Positions 13,098 to 25,000 of a DNA stretch of 64,000 bases are shown piece by piece. Position 1 is the stretch's first letter, and every line of letters starts with the position of its first letter. The translations under genes were made by a program, and so were the position numbers. The notes beneath the pieces are model-generated. The model did no database searches and was not told the DNA's origin. It worked only from the letters and a program-made list of their open reading frames with translations. This DNA is from Papio anubis (Eukaryota; Chordata; Mammalia; Primates; Cercopithecidae): assembly GCF_008728515.1 (NCBI RefSeq), contig NC_044986.1, positions 68,262,817-68,326,816 on the forward strand. The letters are read 5' to 3'.

Positions 13098-16000
13098 GTC
13101 AGCAGCTGATGGCAGGATCAGGACAAGGGGCGAAACCTCTCCAGGGACTGGCAAGGAGTTCAGTGACACTGTAGGGGGGTGGAGCAAAGATGCAGTCTAG
13201 GGGAAAGTTTGGGGGCACTCAGTGTGGGAGGATGAAAAGTTTGGTGGAGTGCAACCTGGGCTAGGGGGTAGCAGTGGTTCCTCATCATGGCTCCAATGTC
13301 AGGGCCTACTTCCCAAATTGGTCAGAGGGTGCCCCAGACCTACCACCCTTAGATCCATCCTTGTCCCTTCCATGTGTCCCCTAGGGTGTCATCAGTACTG
13401 CCAAAGAGCTGGACTACGAGATCAGCCACGGCCGCTACACCCTGATCGTCACTGCCACAGACCAGTGCCCCATCTTATCCCGCCGCCTCACCTCTACCAC
13501 CACGGTGGGTGTGTGGGACACAGACCCAACTTGGGCTTGGAGGTGGGGGAAAGACAGGACCCAGAAAGCTCCAATGTGGGAACAGGTTAGGGGAAGATTG
13601 TCCTAGGAAAATGCGTAAGTCCAAGACCCCTGTCTTAATCTCAGCAACTCACTCAAACTTGCTGTGTGACTTTAAGGAGGTCACTGAACTTTCCTGTGTG
13701 GCTATATCTGCCAGACAGTTGACAATCCTGCCCTCCTCTCCTTCATGGGAAAACCATGAACTCTGGGTTTCAAGTCCCTGCTCTTCCACTTTCCAGCTGT
13801 GTGACCCTGGGCAAATTGCTTAACCTCCCTGCTTCCATTTCCTCATCTGTGAAAGGAGGACAATACAAACTATGTTGTAAGGAGTGAGAGGAGCAAATGA
13901 GACCTCGTAAGACAACCACAGTGCAGCAACAAATAGAAGTCTATAACAGTACTATTGTACTATTATTGTTATTTTTTAAGATAGATTTTCACTCTATCAT
14001 CCAGGCTGGAGTGTAATGGCTTGATCACAGCTCACTGCAGACTCGACCTCTTAGACTCAAGAGCAATCCTCCCACCTCAGCCTTCCAAGTAGCTGGGGCT
14101 ACAGGCATGCACCACCATGCCCAGCTAATGTATTACTATTTTATTTTTTGTAGAGGTAGGGTCTTGCTATATTGCCCAGGCTGGCTCTGCCTCAGCCTCC
14201 CACAGTGCTGAGATTACGAGTGTGAACCACTGTGTCTGGCCAATAGCATTTTTATTAATATGATTATTATGCCCATAAAAGGCTTTAGCAATAATGATAA
14301 CTCATCCACATGCATGGCTTAAAAGGCCCACCCATATCCGACATCCCATGTGATTCCTCCACGGGCCTCATGAGGCAGAATTGTGAGGTCCATTTCACAA
14401 AGGAAGGAACTGAGGCCCAGTGAGTGGTAGGCCCAGCACAAAGCTGGCTGGGGTGAGGCCCTGGCTAAGCTTTTCCACCATCTCAGGTGCTTGTGAATGT
14501 GAATGACATCAACGACAACGTGCCTACCTTCCCCCGGCACTATGAGGGACCATTTGAAGTCACCGAGGGCCAGCCGGGGCCCAGAGTGTGGACCTTCCTG
14601 GCCCATGACCGAGACTCAGGCCCCAATGGGCAGGTGGAGTACAGCATCGTGGACGGAGACCCTCTGGGTGAGTGGGGCTTGTGCTGGGCAGTGGGGGGCA
14701 TGCCACCCACAGGGTCTCACCTGTGCACCCACTCAGGGGAAGGTAAGAAGGGAGGTCTCAAGGCATTTGGCCCTACCACTGTGTGATTTTGTCCTCTCTG
14801 GGCCTCAGTTTCTCCATCTATGACAATGATGAAAATAATCTTCTCCCACCCCTTCTTCCCAGAGATGTGGTGAGAACACCCTATAATCCGGGAACAAGGG
14901 CTGGTGGTCTTGGAGGGACACAGACCCCTTTAAGAACATGATTTTAAAATGCCCTGTTTTATACCCAGAGGAAGGGCCCCAGGGCAGATGAGGGAAGCAC
15001 ATCCTTACAGTGTGTGCAGAACACAGCCCCCGCCCTCAGGACCCCAAACCCACACACCAAGGGAGCGCCTGGCTTGCTCTGCACATCTCGTGGTCACCCA
15101 TTCACAGCCCTCTCCTTAGATGAAGAGCAGAGTTTGCCCTGGCCTTGAGGGCAACTTCTCAAGTCCATTTTCACTCATTACTGTAGAGTGGGAATCCCAG
15201 ACCCAAAGAGGCCAGCTAGGGTCAGGCAAGGAGGCTTCGTGGGAGATGGTGTAGGAAAGAATCAGGAGCGGTGGGGACTGCCCAGCCACAACTCAGCTCC
15301 TGCCAGTTGTAGCTGTGTCCAGATCCCAGCCTGGGAGTGCCTGGGCCCATTTTGAAAAGAAAAGCAGAAATCCAAATCTTCGTGAAACATCCTGATTTTT
15401 TAATTGATCATGTAGTAAATATTTATTGAGTACCTCCAGTGTGCCAGCCATGTTCCAAGAGCTGGCGATACCAAACAGATGCAAATCCCTGCGCCATAGA
15501 ATATACATTCCAGTTGGAGGACATGGGCAATGAACCAACTGACTAAGTAGATAACTTAGTATGCTGGGAGGTGCTAAGGGCTGTGGAGAAAAATAAAATC
15601 AAGCCGGAGGATGGGGAGTGTCAGGGTGAAGGCAGCAATTGTAGGTTGGCAAACACCTGAAGGAGGGCAAAGGTGGGTCAAGTGACATCTGGGGAAGAGC
15701 ATTCCAGGCAGAGGAAACAGCAAGTGGAAAGGCCCTGAGATCGGAGCATGCCTGGGAGGTTCACAGAGAAGCAAAAAGGCCTGTGGCTGGGGGAGAGTTG
15801 AGCAAAGGGAAGTGTAGGAAGAACTGAGAGTGGAGAGGTAATGGGGCCAGATGTTGTTGGGCCTTGAGGGGCATCATGAGGGCATGGCTTTTGCTCTGAG
15901 GTGGGAGCCCTAAGAGGGCTTTGAGCAGAGGAGAGACATTATTTGACTTAGGTTTCAGCAGGACTACTCTGGTTCCTGCGCTCAGAACAGACTGGAGGGG

Positions 16001-19000
16001 TGAAGGAACAGGAACAGGGAGGCCAGGTGGGAGCCTGCTGCAATCACTCAGGCTAGAAGGAGGTAGCTGGGACAGGGTGGTGGCATCAGAGGTGGAAAGA
16101 GGTGGCCACCTCTGGTGTAATTCAGAGGTGGAGTCAGTAGGATGTGCTAACTGATTGGCTGTGGGATGTGAGAGAAAGTCAAAGGTTCTGGCGTGAGCAG
16201 CCTGAAAGATGATGGCGTTGCCATTGACAGATGGAGGGCGGCTGCAGGAGGTCGTGGAGGGAAAGAAGGGTCGGTTCAAGATGTCAAGTAGAAGTTATAT
16301 ATACAAGCCAGGAGTTCAGGAGAGAGGTCTGGGCTGGAGATGGGTATTTGGGAGTTGTCAGCATAGAGGTATTTAAATCCAGGAAACAAAGAGCAGTGTG
16401 AAGATCCAACAGTGAACCCAAGGCTCGCTTGCAATTAAGAGGCTGGCAGAAAAAGCAACATCCTATTTGTGGAGGGCCCAAATGAGAGAATGAGAGCCCC
16501 TGCTTGCCAGAGCTTGTGGTGGGTAACTCTGTTCGGATGTGCTACCCTTTTGGGTCCCAAAATCTCCTCTCTGGCCAAGCACTAGGCCTTCCCATTTGGA
16601 AACCAGCAAGGCCCTTTCTCTTCTGCTGTTTTCACAAACACAGAGATTTTGTAATTTTATGGGAGTCCCTGGAGCACAGGAGGATGCCAGCACCTGGTGG
16701 AGAGGCAGGTGCTGGGCAGAAGGCTGAAGCCCCACCCCATGAGGGGCCCGCTCTGCACCCCAGCCTCAAGGCACAGAGCACAGTGCAGACCTCCATGCCG
16801 TGGCCTTTAAGTCACAAGCAAAACTTCCCGGGTTCAATCCACATGTAATTGGGATGAGCTTTAGGAATCTGGGACCTTGTGGGGGAGTCCTGGCAGACTA
16901 AGAGACAGACCCCCAAAGGAGTGAGAGACGTCTAGGAGTTTCCTGAGGCTGACCTGGGTGGGAGGCTTCCTCCCCCAAGGAAGGAAGAGTAGACATTTAG
17001 AGCCCAAAGATAACTTTGGAGTCACTGAGCGCCACCTGCATCTCACAAATGATCAATGAAGGCTGAGAGAGGTGAGGAAGGCCTGATGGTGCTGTCGACA
17101 TGAGTCATGACATCCATTTCCCACATCTCCTCCCACCTCGGGGTTCATGTTGGTCACTGAAAGGTTGACAGATGCTACAGTCAGCGCCGCTGTCTGGGGA
17201 GAGCTGGTTTCACAGTGCACCACTGCGTGGAGGGACGTGCCTGGGACCCCAGCTTAAAGGTCGCCTTCCCAACGCTGCAGCCTGAGGCTGGAAGGCTGCT
17301 TTCTATAGGGAGACAGATGCCAGATTTCTGGCCACTTACCAGCCCCACTGAGCCCTGAGGAGGAGCTGTGTGCTCAAAGAAGAGCTTGGAGACAGGCCAC
17401 GTGCACTTGAGCCTTTCCCTCGAGCCCCAGCCTTCTCAGTTGCCCTTTCTGGTCACGCCCATTCCTTGGACCCCTTTCCTACATCCTTATCCTCCCTAAA
17501 AGCTCCCCATTCCTTCAGAGGCCTGCCTGGGCTCCCTTTTGGGATCAGCACACACAAGGTGGGCCAGGCTTTGTCCAGTACCAGCACAACCCCACGGTGG
17601 CATCTCTCTATGAGCCCGTTTTTCAGATGAGAACATCAAGGCAAGGCTCAGTAACATGCCCAAGGGCACACAGGCATGAAGTCCAGATGCAGACCTAGAT
17701 ATGATTGGATCAAAAGCCTATGCTTTTAACCTCCTGTCTCCAGAAGTTGTGGAGGGATGGGGAAGTCTGGCCCCGGAGCAAGCTGCCGAGGAGGAGAATT
17801 TGCACAGGGGAACTAGGCTGGCCCTGCCCCTGGTCCCTTGGGCCTGCCTCCCTGAGCCTTCAAGGGAGTGGTGATGGTGTCTCCTCCTGGCTTTGGAAGG
17901 AGAGCAGGAGGCCCTCTGCCTGCATATGACCAGGGCTTGAGACAGGGCTGGGAAACCCCTAGAAAGGGAATCCCCAATTCTTTGGAGACCTTGGGGTGTT
18001 AGGCTCAGGAAATCCTGCTTTAAGCAGCTTCCGCCCCCCAGGCAGGGTGAAGCCCACTGGATGGGAAGAGCCTGGGAGCAGAAGGGCTGGTGGGAAATCC
18101 CAGCTGCAGGTGGGACTGGGAGGGGCTGTTTTTGTAAATCAGAGTATTAGGAGCTGGGGACAGGGAATTGTGAGTAGGATGTGAAGAGGCAGGCAGAGAA
18201 AACTGTGGGGGAGCCTGGGCCCCTGTCCTTGCCTTGTCCTGTGTGCTGTGTGTCCTGGAGCAAGTCAGTGCCCCACTCTGGGCCCTTTCCACCAAGTGTT
18301 CAAAGGGAAAGTGAAGGAGGTAACTAACCTTCTCTCCCTTCCATTTCCTGGGGGAATGCCGAGAGGGTGGCCTCTCTTCTGCAGGCTCTTCCAGCTCCCT
18401 AGCTCACATCCCCCCAACTTTCTTCCTGTCAGAGCCACAGCCCCCACCATTCTTGCCTCTCCAACTGGGCTTGCGCTTGCTCACTGGTTTCCTTCCGTCT
18501 GCCTCTTCCCTCCACCCTCCTTGTTCTCACCCCTCCCCAGTCGGCTCTGATGGTGCTGCCTGGAAAGAACACAAGTCCTGTATGAGGCAATGGGTTAAGA
18601 CCCAGAGCACTGGGTTTGAATCCTCGTCTGTCATTCAGTTGCTGTAGGAGTGCAGGCAGGTGGCAACCCTTCCCTGGGCTCCTGGTTCATTTTCCAAAGG
18701 ACACAAGGGACTGGACAGTCTCTGGGCTGCCTTCCGGGTCAGCATCTGAGAATCTCAGGTTCTTGCTCTGGACTCTCAGACATCAGGCCCTGAAACCCAG
18801 TCAAGAAAAGGACTCTGGGGCCACAGGGCCAGTGAGGCTCTTCAGAAATGTCAAGGAAAGGAAATCAGGGTCACCACAGGCATAGGGAACCCACTCTGCA
18901 CTCCAACTATAGTTCAATATGGGGACTGAATAGAGGGCATTGTGGGCTCCCCTGCCCCTCATCCGTCCCCTTCTGCCTGCCCAGTGCCTGCACATTCACC

Positions 19001-22000
19001 ATTAGCAAAGCATTGCTTTGTGGTCAACTCTGCCGTTCCCAATATCCTTTTTCACAAGCCATGGCTTGTGGGACGGATCATACATTGCAAAGCGCCTGAT
19101 GCTTTCATTGATCGAGTGTGCTTAGACAGGGGGCGCCAGTGTAGCAGGGAGCCCCCACTTTTTCAACATAACCATCTTACTCAGGTCAGTCTCTGGCCTG
19201 CCTGTGGCCCAGGGTGGGAGGCTGCTTGGTCTGGCACCTGGGGGGCATGAGTGGCCCACATCCACCTTCACCTCTTGTGGTGATCTGTTACCATCCACCT
19301 GCACATCTCAGTCCTTGAAGTTCCCATGAGGATCTGAAGTTGGGGTCACTGGAGGACCCAGGCCCCAGCTGTCCCCCATCTCTGATGAATGCGGCTTGCT
19401 AGAGGAAGCAGGAGGAGTCCTGGGGTCTCTGCAGTTCCTGCCAATGCCCGACTAACTCGGGCCTCTCCTGGGTGGCACCCAGGGGAGTTTGTGATCTCTC
19501 CTGTGGAGGGGGTGCTGAGGGTCCGGAAGGACGTGGAGCTGGACCGGGAGACCATCGCTTTCTACAACCTGACCATCTGTGCCCGTGACCGGGGGGTGCC
19601 CCCACTCAGCTCCACAGTGAGTCTGGGGGCCCCACCCACTGGCTTCACCTCGCTGCCCCTGTACTTGCCACAGAGATTCTTGTAAACATTGTTACCCTTG
19701 TGCCAAGAGAGGCCACAGGCTGCCCTGGAGCTAGGCCAGGCCTGCCCCTGGTGCCCTTAACAGACCTCTCACCGCACCCAGCACCTCTCTGGGGATGCTG
19801 CCTTTCAGCGCCCCTCCTGCACCCACCCCTGCCCCATCACTCCCTTCATCACTGCCCCTCCTCTGCCTCTGCCTTTCCTGCTTCCCTCATCATCCTCTTT
19901 TCATCTTCTTGCCTTTTTAATGTTCTTTTTCTTCTTTCTTCCTCTCCCCATTTCTCTTTCTTCTCCATGACTAACTGTGCCCTCCCTCCCTCCATGCCGC
20001 CCTTGGTGAACCTCCTCCTCGGTTGCCATGCGCAATATCCCTCGCTCTTCCTCCCCTCCCTCCTCCTCCTCTGACTGGCCCAGATGCTGGTGGGGATCCG
20101 GGTGCTAGACATCAACGACAACGACCCTGTGCTGCTGAACCTGCCCATGAACATCACCATCAGCGAGAACAGCCCTGTCTCCAGCTTTGTCGCCCACGTC
20201 CTGGCCAGCGACGCTGACAGCGGCTGCAATGCACGCCTCACCTTCAACATCACTGCAGGCAACCGCGAGCGGGCCTTCTTCATCAATGCCACGGTAGGGC
20301 CAAGACTGACCCCAGGGAGCTTCCCAGGGTTTCCAGTGAAAAAGAGGACCCTGCCCTAGAGGCTTTTCTGCTGCCACCGTGTGGGCTCCACCAGGCTCCC
20401 GTTCCTCCACTGGGATGAGGACATCTCTGTGGGAAACATGGAATCTTGGATTCCCCAGTGAACCATCTCTGGAGTCCACCTAGAGCCAGCCCTGAGGCTT
20501 ATCATGTGCAGAGATGGGGCCAGAGCCTGTGGGACCACTTGGTTTAATCAAGACGCACCAAAGTTCTCACTTAACCTCTTGAGGTGTCTGTAGCTGGCTG
20601 ACAACACCATGGGGTCTTCAGAGGGCCATCCCTTAGAAGCAGCAAGGCCTGGGCATCAGTGGGTCACTCTCGCCCTGGTGAGATCCTGCCAGCCCACATT
20701 TTTGATCTTCTAGACCATCTCTTAGGCAATTTAGGGAGGCCAGGCAGAGCAGTTGGCATCTGTGGGCCAAAACAGAAAGCAGGGAACAGGTCTCCATGCA
20801 GCTCACCACCCTCCACATCCCAGACAGGGATCATCACTGTGAACCGGCCCCTGGACCGTGAGCAGATTCCAGAGTACAAGCTGACCATTTCTGTGAAGGA
20901 CAACCCGGAGAACCCACGCATAGCCAGGAGGGTGAGACTGGAGGGCACTGGTGGGAGTGGGGCTGGAAGCTGTCAGTGCTTGGAGAGAGAACACATCACG
21001 CCTCCTGCAGGCAGCATGGCCAGGCTTAGATGCGCAGGCTTTGGAGTGAGCACCTGCTGGGTTCAAATCCCAGTTCTCCCCTTCAGTAGGTGCATGGCTT
21101 TGGCGAGTTAAGTCCTCTTGGCCTCCATTTCTCTTCTGCAAAATGAAGATCACACCTACCCCAAAGTTGTGGAAAGGATGAAGGAGCCAATATATGTGAA
21201 AGCCTCGGCACAGTGCCTGGCACGTGACAAACACTCAGTGAACATCAACTATCATTGTTTCCGCCCCAAACCACTGATACCTGGACACACACTGCATTTG
21301 TGCATGGAGCACATGTGCCTGCATGCACCCACAAGCATGCTCTGAGGTGCTCGAAGGGCTGCGTTTTCCAGGTGGCTCTCCCCTCAAAAGCCAAAGAAAT
21401 GAGCTCTTGATTAAAGGGAGGTGGATGTTACAAAGCAAACAGTCCCTTTGGGTTGGGGATCAGCTCTGTCCTTCCAGCTCATGAATCTGAGGAGCTTTCG
21501 GGCCCAGTTCATCTCAGCTCTGCCCCTGACTAGCTGTGTGGCTCAGCCAAGGTACCACTCTTTCTGGGCCTCAGTTGCCCTATCTGTGTAGCCAGAGGAG
21601 ACATCAGGCTGGAGAAATTCATAAGCTATATGCGCCTCCCATGTAGTGCTCCTCTGCTCTCTACTCCCTTTTTTTTTTTTTTTTTTTTTTTGAAACGGAG
21701 TCTCGCTCTGTCACCCAGGCTGAGTGCAGTGGAGTGATCTTGGCTCACAGCAAGCTCTGCCTCCTGGGTTCACGCCATTCTCCCACCTCAGTCTCCCGAG
21801 TAGCTGAGACTGCAGGCGCCCGCCACCACACCCAGCTAACTTTTTGTATTTTCAGTAGAGACGGGGTTTCTCCATGTTAGCCAGGATGGTCTTGATCTCC
21901 TGACCCTGTGATCTGCCCGCCTCAGCCTCCCAAAATGCTGGGATTACAGGCGTGAGCCACCGCGCCCGGCCTCATTTTTTCATGTTTCTTGCCCCCTTGT

Positions 22001-25000
22001 ATGTCTTCTTTTGAAAAATGTGAGTTTATGTTGGTGTGGGCTTTTCTGATCATCCACCTCTGTGCCCTGATCCCCCACCTCTCAACCCTCCTCCCACCTG
22101 GGTGGGGGGTACTTTGCTGAGCATGGCCTACAACCTGCCCCATTCTGCCCCTTGCAGGATTATGACTTGCTTCTGATCTTCCTTTCTGATGAGAATGACA
22201 ACCACCCCCTCTTCACTAAAAGCACCTACCAGGCAGAGGTGATGGAAAACTCTCCCGCTGGTAGGTGCTGGGCCCGCCTGGGAGCTCCTGCTGTTGCCAG
22301 GCACCACTGAGGCCTGTGGTGCCTGAGGACCTCCCTTAAGCCTGATGGAGTAGCTGAACATAGGCCCTAGTGGATGCGAGAGGGGAAGGATGGTCTCAAC
22401 TCCAGGGGATGATGGGCTGGGGCTGCCGGGCCTCCCACGAGCACCAAAGAGACTACAGGTCTGGTTGGAAGAGACAGTCATGGTCATTGTTCCCCAGGGT
22501 GGTCTGAGAGCTACCCCACCATCCCTCAAGAAGGGCATTTAAGGTGTGAGGACTACCTAGGAGGGGTGTGGGCCCACCCCTCACTGCTCCCTCCACCCCA
22601 GAAGTGCTGGGCATCCCAGGGGCTTCTGGAAGTCCTGGGGAGCGTCTATAATCAGAAGTGGGAGGTCAGGGGGTCCTAGGCAGGCCAGTGTAGCCCTCTC
22701 CCGCATGCACTGACCAGTCTCACCTTCCTTCAGAGGGACAAAATCTCCTCTTTGATGTCCCCTGAGGTGGCACCTGCACTCCTCCAGTCTCCCCAGCCCC
22801 TGCTCATCTCTGGCTGGGCGTCCCCCCCTAGGTGAATTTCATTCTCAAACCTGTCTGTGTGTATGCTCACACATGTGCCCGCGTGTGTCTATACCAAGGC
22901 ATGTGCGTGGGGTTACACGTGTGCACAGACACACATAGGCACATAGGTGCCCACCGATACTCTCGTATGCAGACATGCCCACCTGCAGAGTCACACGAGC
23001 GCACAACCAGGGATTCCCAGGCTTGTGCGTGCTTCTGGGCAAGTGCCTGTGGCCACGTGAACACAGAACTTGACGCACACATGTTTGGATTTTTCTAGTC
23101 ATGTATGGCCAGACCCCCAAAGGTAGAGCATTGTGTGCACACATGTGTGGACAGGCGAGACCCATACACGGGGAGGGGATGTCAGAGAGCCCCAGACCCT
23201 CCCGAGGAGCGGCCAGCCTCAAAGGCTGCTGGGAAGGCAGGTGTGGTTCTGGGCAGCTGGGGCCTTGCTCACCACTCTCATGTTTTCTCCCCAGCAGGGC
23301 TTTGAGGCCGCTCCCCAGGCATCTGCGTTCAGTCTGCCAAGGCTGCCGCAGGCCCGCCCCCAGGGCCTCCCCACCCTGTCCACCTCACCTCCCTCCCCTC
23401 TCATCCATCGTCAGCCATGGCTCACCGGGGCAGGGCAGGGGAGGTGGGAGGGCAGGGGGCTGGGTTGGTCTTGTGGTGACCCCTCTCCTTCTGGCCCAGG
23501 GACCCCTCTCACGGTCCTCAATGGGCCCATCCTGGCCCTGGATGCAGACAAAGACATCTACGCCGTGGTGACCTACCAACTGCTGGGCGCCCAGAGTGGC
23601 CTCTTTGACATCAACAGCAGCACCGGTGAGGCCTCTCTGCCACCCAGCATTCCCAGCCTGACTCTGGGGTGGGGATGGCCCCACTGCTGGATTGAGGGCC
23701 TCCGTTCTCAGTGCTGGACCCAGGCTGTCCATGGAGACCCCATTTTTCACAGCCCAGAGTCCCCATCTTGCAGCTGGGTTATATCACCCAGTGGCCTGGC
23801 AGGGGGACCTGGGAAGAGGCTTGGAGACGATACACAGGACCTGTTGGTGCACAAACTCTCAGCCTAGACCAGGAGCCCCCCAGCCCCCTCCCGTCATCTC
23901 CCCATGTGCAGGCCAGAGGCTCAGGCCCCTAGTCCAGCAGAAGTAGCCAGAGCACCTTTCCCGTCCTCCAACCAGACCATGTCACATCAGTCTGGTCCTG
24001 GACAGGAGGCTGCTTTGGTGACAAGTGCCAACAGAAAAGCAACAGAGAAGGTCAACCCTGTGCCCTGGGTCACTCTTCCCAGGCAAGAGTCTTGAAGACA
24101 GCAGAGGGCACCTGTAGAGGGGACAACCACAGGAGATGCATGGGGCTCTCCCTAAGCACGGGTGGTTGAGCCTGTGGGGAAGAAAGTCATTTTGTTACTG
24201 CCTCTGCTCCACTTTCATCTCTGTCCCCGTGGTGCCCCTGTCTTTCTCTGCTCTCTCCCTGTTGGTTCTTGCCCTATCTCCCCACTGCACCCCTTTTCTG
24301 TGTGTTTCCCTGGCTGGCGGCACCGGGTGCCAGGTGTGGTGACCGTGAGGTCAGGTGTCATCATTGACCGGGAGGCATTCTTGCCACCCATCCTGGAGCT
24401 GCTGCTGCTGGCTGAGGACATCGGGCTGCTCAACAGCACGGCCCACCTGCTCATCACCATCCTGGATGACAATGACAACCGCCCCACCTTTAGCCCTGCC
24501 ACCCTCACTGTCCACCTGCTAGAGAACTGCCCACCTGGTAAGCAGGGGACAGGCCCCAGTATCCCACAACCAGGGGCCAGTTGGTGGTCACAGGGAACTG
24601 GAGCCTCAGGTTGGACATGGAGTTTGCCTCTAGTGGGGAGAAAGATGGGCAGCAGGGTGAGTAGAGAGCACACTGGAGAGGGAGTCAGGAGACCTGGGCC
24701 CCTGCTTCTCTCCTCTGAGCTTCCATATCTTGTCTGCAAAACAAGATTCTTTTTTTCTTTCTTTCTTTTTTTTTTTTTTTGAGATGGAGTTTCACTCTTG
24801 TTGCCCAGGCTGGAGTGCAATGGCACAATCTCGGCTCACTGCAACCTCCACCTCCCAGGTTCAAGTGATTCCCCTGCATCAGCCACCTGAGTAGCTGGGA
24901 TTACAGGGGCCCACCACCACACCCGGCTAATTTTTGTATTTTTAGTAGAGACGGGGTTTCACCCTGTTGGTCAGGCTCGTTGTAAACTCCTGACCTCAGG

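Larger units (their letters stand above)
16400..19482 (+). other. CDH23 intron, mostly unremarkable
   Basis: Apart from two MIR pieces I see no exon or known element in the right-hand part of this 4.8-kb intron. Confidence 0.5.

Noticed and set aside
12678..13187. 169-codon minus-strand frame
   Set aside because: Antisense shadow of the CDH23 EC16 exon.
24162..24782. 206-codon plus-strand frame
   Set aside because: Contains the real EC19/20 exon but runs through both introns into Alu T-tract; only 24334-24537 is coding.
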